Below, one piece after another: positions 60,401 through 64,000 of a stretch of 64,000 nt of DNA (the first letter of the stretch is position 1; each line of letters opens with the position of its first letter). The position numbers were made by a program, and so were the translations under genes. The notes under the pieces are model-generated. The model searched no databases. It saw only the letters and a program-made list of their open reading frames with translations, and was not told where the DNA came from. Location: assembly GCF_019924045.1 (NCBI RefSeq), contig NZ_JAHXBN010000015.1:1-64000 (forward strand). The letters are read 5' to 3'. Source of the DNA: Dyadobacter fermentans. Lineage in GTDB: Bacteria; Bacteroidota; Bacteroidia; Cytophagales; Spirosomataceae.

Positions 60401-63400
60401 TTAAATACCAAGATTAACGCCCACTGTAAACATGCGCGACCGCGGATAAGCGTCGTAATCATCGCCACGGTTCAGGTTATTCTGGCCCTGGTTGTTCACT
60501 TCGGGGTCGAAACCTTTGTATTTCGTGATCAGGAAGAGGTTCTGCCCGCTCACATATAAGCGCGCGCTGCGGAGGTAGGCGCTCTTGACCGGGATCGTAT
60601 ACCCGAGCGAGAGATTCTGCAGGCGCACGAACGAGCCGTCCTGAATGAAGAATGACGAGCGGCGGAAAGAAATGAAATCGCGGCGACCATCAATTACCGG
60701 GCGCGGCGCATTCGGGTTTTCAGGTGTCCAGGAGTCGGTCAGGATATTTGCGATCTGGTTGATTTTCTGTACGCCGTCACCCATTTCGGACTGTTGCAGG
60801 TTGCGGACCTTATTGCCATGTACGCCGCGGAAAAATACCGCGAGGTCAAAGCCCTTGTATTTCAGGGTGGTATTGAATCCCCAGGTCAGTTTCGGATTCG
60901 GGTCGCCGATGATCTTGAAATCGTCGGTAGTGTATTTGCCATCACCGTTTACGTCTTCATATTTGGGATAACCCGCTTTGGCTGAATAGCTTTTCCCTTC
61001 CTCATCGGATTGAAACAGACCGATGTAATTGTACCCGCTCCAAACGCCGATCGGATTACCGCCCTGCACCCAGCTGCCGAGCACACCAAGATGCCCGCTG
61101 GTGCTGTTGGAAAAGAATGGCGTACTCATGCCCAAATCGAGAATCTTGTTGCGCAGGATAGACACATTACCACTCACATCCCAGGTCAATGCACCGGTAC
61201 TGATTAGCTTATAGTTAGCTGAAAATTCAAGTCCCTTGTTACTGAGCGAACCGGAGTTGAGCATAATGGTACTGAAACCCGTGCTTTGCGGAATGGAAAC
61301 GTCGAGCAGCAGGTCGGTGGTTTTGTTTTTAAATGCATCGATTGTCAGGCTAAGGCGGTTATTCAGCAATGCGAAATCCAGACCGACATTGAGCATCGAG
61401 GTACTCTCCCATTTCAAATCCGAGTTCGGAATGCGGTTTGGCGCATAGCCCGAAACGAGCGCGGGCACTCCTCCGAAAACGTAATTGTAAGGTACCAATC
61501 CAGCTACCGAACGGTAAACGGGAATTTGCGAATTACCTGTCAAACCATAGCTCGCGCGGATTTTGAAATCGTCAAAAACCTTCCCTAGCCCCGAATTCTT
61601 GAAAAAATCCTCATTCACGACACGCCAGCCGATCGCCGCCGATGGGAAGGTAGCCCATTTATTATTCGGCCCGAATTTGGACGAGCCATCGCGACGGAGC
61701 GTTACCGTAAACAGGTAGCGGTCTTTCAAATTGTAGTTCACCCGTCCCAGCATCGACATCAACTCCCATTCAACCCGCCCCGAAGTCGGTACCAGCGGCC
61801 GGCTGCCGTTTTGCATATTCACCGCATCGATATCGTCGGAAGGAAGCCCGCGGGTAGCATTGGCTTCGAAATAATTGATCTCCTTTTGGTAGGTATAACC
61901 CAAGGTCACATCGAGGTAATGTCCCTTGGCAATTTCTTTATTGTAGGTTAAAATATTCTCATTCAGGATGTTATTTGAGTTTCGGTTCGCTTTCTGCAAC
62001 TCGCGTCCGTTCTGGCGGCCGATGTAAGTGAAGTTATTATAGAAAGTCGTACGGCGCGCATTCACGATGTCGAGCCCGAGACTCGTACGGAATTTCAAAC
62101 CTTCCAGAATATTCACGTTCAGCGCCGAAGTACCGAAAAGGCGGTTGGTAAAATCCTTGTCATAACCCTCCACGGCTTCGGCCAATGGGTTGGTCATAAA
62201 ACGCTGGTCGTAGCTTGCATACTGGTAACCGCCGTTCTGATCGTAAACCGGGCCGGTAGGATCGAGGCCCAATGCCGTAATGACGATACCGCCTGGTCCG
62301 CCGCGGTCGGTAGGCACATTGCTGCTGCCCGACCGGTTGAACGACCAGCTGTTGCTCAGCGTAGCCTTGCCTTTGAGGAAATCGTTATCCAGATTCATCC
62401 GGAAACCATAGCGATTGAAGTCCGTATTCTTAATGATCCCTTTGTTATTCAAATAGTTACCAACAAATGCATACCGCATTCCTTTGTTGCCTCCGGTAAA
62501 CGAAAGCTGGTGGTTAGACAGCCCGCCGGTACGCGAAATCACGTCCCACCAGTCGGTACCTTGCCCGATTTGCGCGATCTGCGCATCGGTGTAGCGCGGG
62601 TTACCGCCCTGGCTGCGTTCCAGCATGTTAATGTAGCGTGCATAATCGGCTCCGTTGAGTACATCCACTTGGCGCGCGATGGTTTGGAATGAGTATGAAC
62701 CGTCATAATCGACGCGGCTCTGGCCTTCCTTACCGCGTTTGGTCGTAATCAAAATCACACCGTTCGCCCCCCGGGAACCGTAAATGGACGTCGCAGAGGC
62801 GTCTTTTAGTATTTCAATGGATTCGATTTCGTTCGGGTTGATGGTCGCCATCGCATTGGTAGGCTGGCGGTTGCCACTGGTGCCTAATGCGCCGTTGTCG
62901 GGATAAATGGGGAAGCCATCGATCACGTAAAGTGGCTCACTACCACTGTTAATGGAGTTGGCACCACGCACACGGATGGAAATGCCCCCACCCGGCGCAC
63001 CCGAGGTTTGCGTCACCTGCACGCCCGGCGCCCGCGACTGAATCGCCTGATCCACCGACGTAACCGGCATTTCGCGGATCGCATCGCCTTTAATGCTCGC
63101 GACCGAGCCTGTCAGATCACTTTTGCGAACCGAACCATAACCCACCACCACCACTTCTTCCAGTGCCTGGTTGTCGGGCTGCATTGTTACCGACAAGTTC
63201 GTCTGGCCACCCAAGGTTACCTCCTGCGGCTTGTAGCCCACAAAACTGAAAACCAACACCGCATTCTGCTCGATCACATCGAGTGTAAAAGTGCCTTCCT
63301 GGTCGGTAGTAGTCCCTTTTTGGGTTCCTTTAATGATTACGCTCACACCGGGCAAGCCCGCATTGTTCTCATCGATCACCTTGCCTTTGACCTGCGCTAC

Positions 63401-63829
63401 GGCCGGGCTGGCAATATTTTCAGCGGCCTCGGGCTGCTGCGGCTCGGTAACGGCGCCGGTCTCGGCCGTCAGCAAAATGCGCCCTGCCGTTAGTTCATAG
63501 GCAATGTGCAGCGGGTCGAGCAATGTACTCAGCGCCGTCGATAGCTTCTGCCGGTTGATATGCACATCAATGGTCCGCTCGGCGCGGATGTTTTTCTGGC
63601 TGTACGCAAACTTCACATCGGCCTGTCCCTCGATCTCACGCAGGACATTTCTCAGTTCGGCATTCTGTGCATGGATCGTCACCATTCTCTCCATGATCTC
63701 CTGCGCTCGCCCCTCGCTCGCAGCGTGGGTAAGCGTCGTGAAAACCACTGCAAAAAGGATTTGGGCAAATGTTATTTTCATGACCATGCATAGTGATGCA
63801 CACCATTTTAACTGTTGGGTTTTTTGCAT
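60401..63829 (-). CDS. SusC/RagA TonB-dependent outer membrane transporter with STN domain
   Basis: A 1142-residue TonB-dependent importer. The start MQKTQQLKW gives a signal peptide; an upstream ATG at 63931 would prefix 34 unrelated residues. After the signal comes an STN domain (about 55-115, LRNVLREIEGQADVKFAYSQ), as in transducers that contact a FecR-type anti-sigma factor. A carboxypeptidase-D-like domain follows (about 130-210, GKVIDENNAGLPGVSVIIKG), then the TonB box/plug (VVVVGYGSVRKSDLTGSVAS) and a 22-stranded barrel ending GVNLGI. It opens the locus; a FecR/sigma pair would be expected upstream, beyond the window edge. Confidence 0.95.
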   Translation of the reverse strand: MQKTQQLKWCASLCMVMKITFAQILFAVVFTTLTHAASEGRAQEIMERMVTIHAQNAELRNVLREIEGQADVKFAYSQKNIRAERTIDVHINRQKLSTALSTLLDPLHIAYELTAGRILLTAETGAVTEPQQPEAAENIASPAVAQVKGKVIDENNAGLPGVSVIIKGTQKGTTTDQEGTFTLDVIEQNAVLVFSFVGYKPQEVTLGGQTNLSVTMQPDNQALEEVVVVGYGSVRKSDLTGSVASIKGDAIREMPVTSVDQAIQSRAPGVQVTQTSGAPGGGISIRVRGANSINSGSEPLYVIDGFPIYPDNGALGTSGNRQPTNAMATINPNEIESIEILKDASATSIYGSRGANGVILITTKRGKEGQSRVDYDGSYSFQTIARQVDVLNGADYARYINMLERSQGGNPRYTDAQIAQIGQGTDWWDVISRTGGLSNHQLSFTGGNKGMRYAFVGNYLNNKGIIKNTDFNRYGFRMNLDNDFLKGKATLSNSWSFNRSGSSNVPTDRGGPGGIVITALGLDPTGPVYDQNGGYQYASYDQRFMTNPLAEAVEGYDKDFTNRLFGTSALNVNILEGLKFRTSLGLDIVNARRTTFYNNFTYIGRQNGRELQKANRNSNNILNENILTYNKEIAKGHYLDVTLGYTYQKEINYFEANATRGLPSDDIDAVNMQNGSRPLVPTSGRVEWELMSMLGRVNYNLKDRYLFTVTLRRDGSSKFGPNNKWATFPSAAIGWRVVNEDFFKNSGLGKVFDDFKIRASYGLTGNSQIPVYRSVAGLVPYNYVFGGVPALVSGYAPNRIPNSDLKWESTSMLNVGLDFALLNNRLSLTIDAFKNKTTDLLLDVSIPQSTGFSTIMLNSGSLSNKGLEFSANYKLISTGALTWDVSGNVSILRNKILDLGMSTPFFSNSTSGHLGVLGSWVQGGNPIGVWSGYNYIGLFQSDEEGKSYSAKAGYPKYEDVNGDGKYTTDDFKIIGDPNPKLTWGFNTTLKYKGFDLAVFFRGVHGNKVRNLQQSEMGDGVQKINQIANILTDSWTPENPNAPRPVIDGRRDFISFRRSSFFIQDGSFVRLQNLSLGYTIPVKSAYLRSARLYVSGQNLFLITKYKGFDPEVNNQGQNNLNRGDDYDAYPRSRMFTVGVNLGI

Positions 63830-64000
63830 ATTTTTGAAGGTTCTATTTGTGAAAAACAGGACATCCGCCAGCTTACCGTCTGTCCAGGATCTCGTAAGCA
63901 GGCATTTCCGAAGCCGGTAGTGGTGGTACACTATCGGTTTCTTTGTTTTAGGTCGGTGGGGTAGCTTTTATAGTTTCATAGTTAAGGGTTTAGGATTAGG
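63830..64000. other. Right edge upstream of SusC
   Basis: No gene is recognised in this stretch. It should hold the SusC promoter and perhaps the end of a regulator gene, but I see neither a clear TTTG/TAnnTTTG pair nor a convincing coding tail. Confidence 0.3.

Overview
The window reads as a chromosomal stretch of a Bacteroidota bacterium of the order Cytophagales; gene content and wording of the proteins suggest a Dyadobacter-like organism (inference, not proved here). The grounds are a SusC/SusD pair, type IX secretion parts (a PorP/SprF protein, a protein with the gliding-motility C-terminal sorting domain, a GldJ-like lipoprotein), Bacteroidota-type promoter boxes (TTTG near -33, TAnnTTTG near -7), and a secreted serpin. 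No tRNA, rRNA, CRISPR array, transposase or phage gene was seen.

Layout. 1-5.1 kb: hemB, a secreted M28 peptidase and, convergent, a dipeptidyl peptidase IV. 5.2-7.8 kb: an SPFH membrane protein coupled to a ribbon-helix-helix protein, and a secreted protein with two TonB C-terminal domains. 8-10 kb: an LpxH-like phosphoesterase and a glycosyltransferase. 10-16 kb: a three-gene envelope operon with an LVIVD-repeat lipoprotein, a serpin, and an ECF sigma factor overlapping a gene that fuses an anti-sigma-like head to an outer-membrane-barrel-like tail. 16-18 kb: a small MIase-like protein, a GAF-type methionine sulfoxide reductase and purU.

18.2-33.9 kb is the centre of the window: a branched-chain amino acid (BCAA) locus, all on the minus strand, in transcription order ilvD, ilvB, ilvN, ilvC, ilvA, an AraC regulator, leuC, leuD, a citramalate/isopropylmalate synthase-like gene, leuB and leuA. 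Two places carry complete, classical-looking transcription attenuators: a 15-residue Leu/Ile/Val-rich leader peptide before ilvD and a 15-residue Leu-rich one before leuA, each with mutually exclusive antiterminator and terminator stems. Both leaders also share an identical 12-bp palindrome exactly 19 nt downstream of the predicted -7 box. Three accessory modules sit in gaps of this locus: a four-helix-bundle (23S intervening-sequence type) gene bracketed by inverted 7-nt-period arrays, a HepT/MntA toxin-antitoxin pair, and a nucleotidyltransferase coupled to a 70-residue protein.

34-51 kb: murQ, a medium-chain dehydrogenase, a NIPSNAP protein, the SprF/type-B sorted-protein pair, ruvB, a Nudix hydrolase, dihydroorotase, a ComF-type protein, GldJ, mfd, pnuC and a barstar homologue. 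51-64 kb: one minus-strand catabolic locus running from SusC and SusD through a PSD1/DUF1553 cytochrome protein, a DUF1501 protein, L-rhamnose mutarotase, a DUF2231-cytochrome-LRR protein and a TIM-barrel isomerase; it looks like an oxidative sugar or glycoside pathway whose chemistry is not known.

A recurring theme is short-period degenerate repeats in gene gaps (periods 7, 8 and 10 nt), several as inverted pairs. They fill the leuD/cimA-like gap, bracket the four-helix-bundle gene, precede hemB, and form two long GTCA-N6 arrays at about 50.4 and 52.1 kb.
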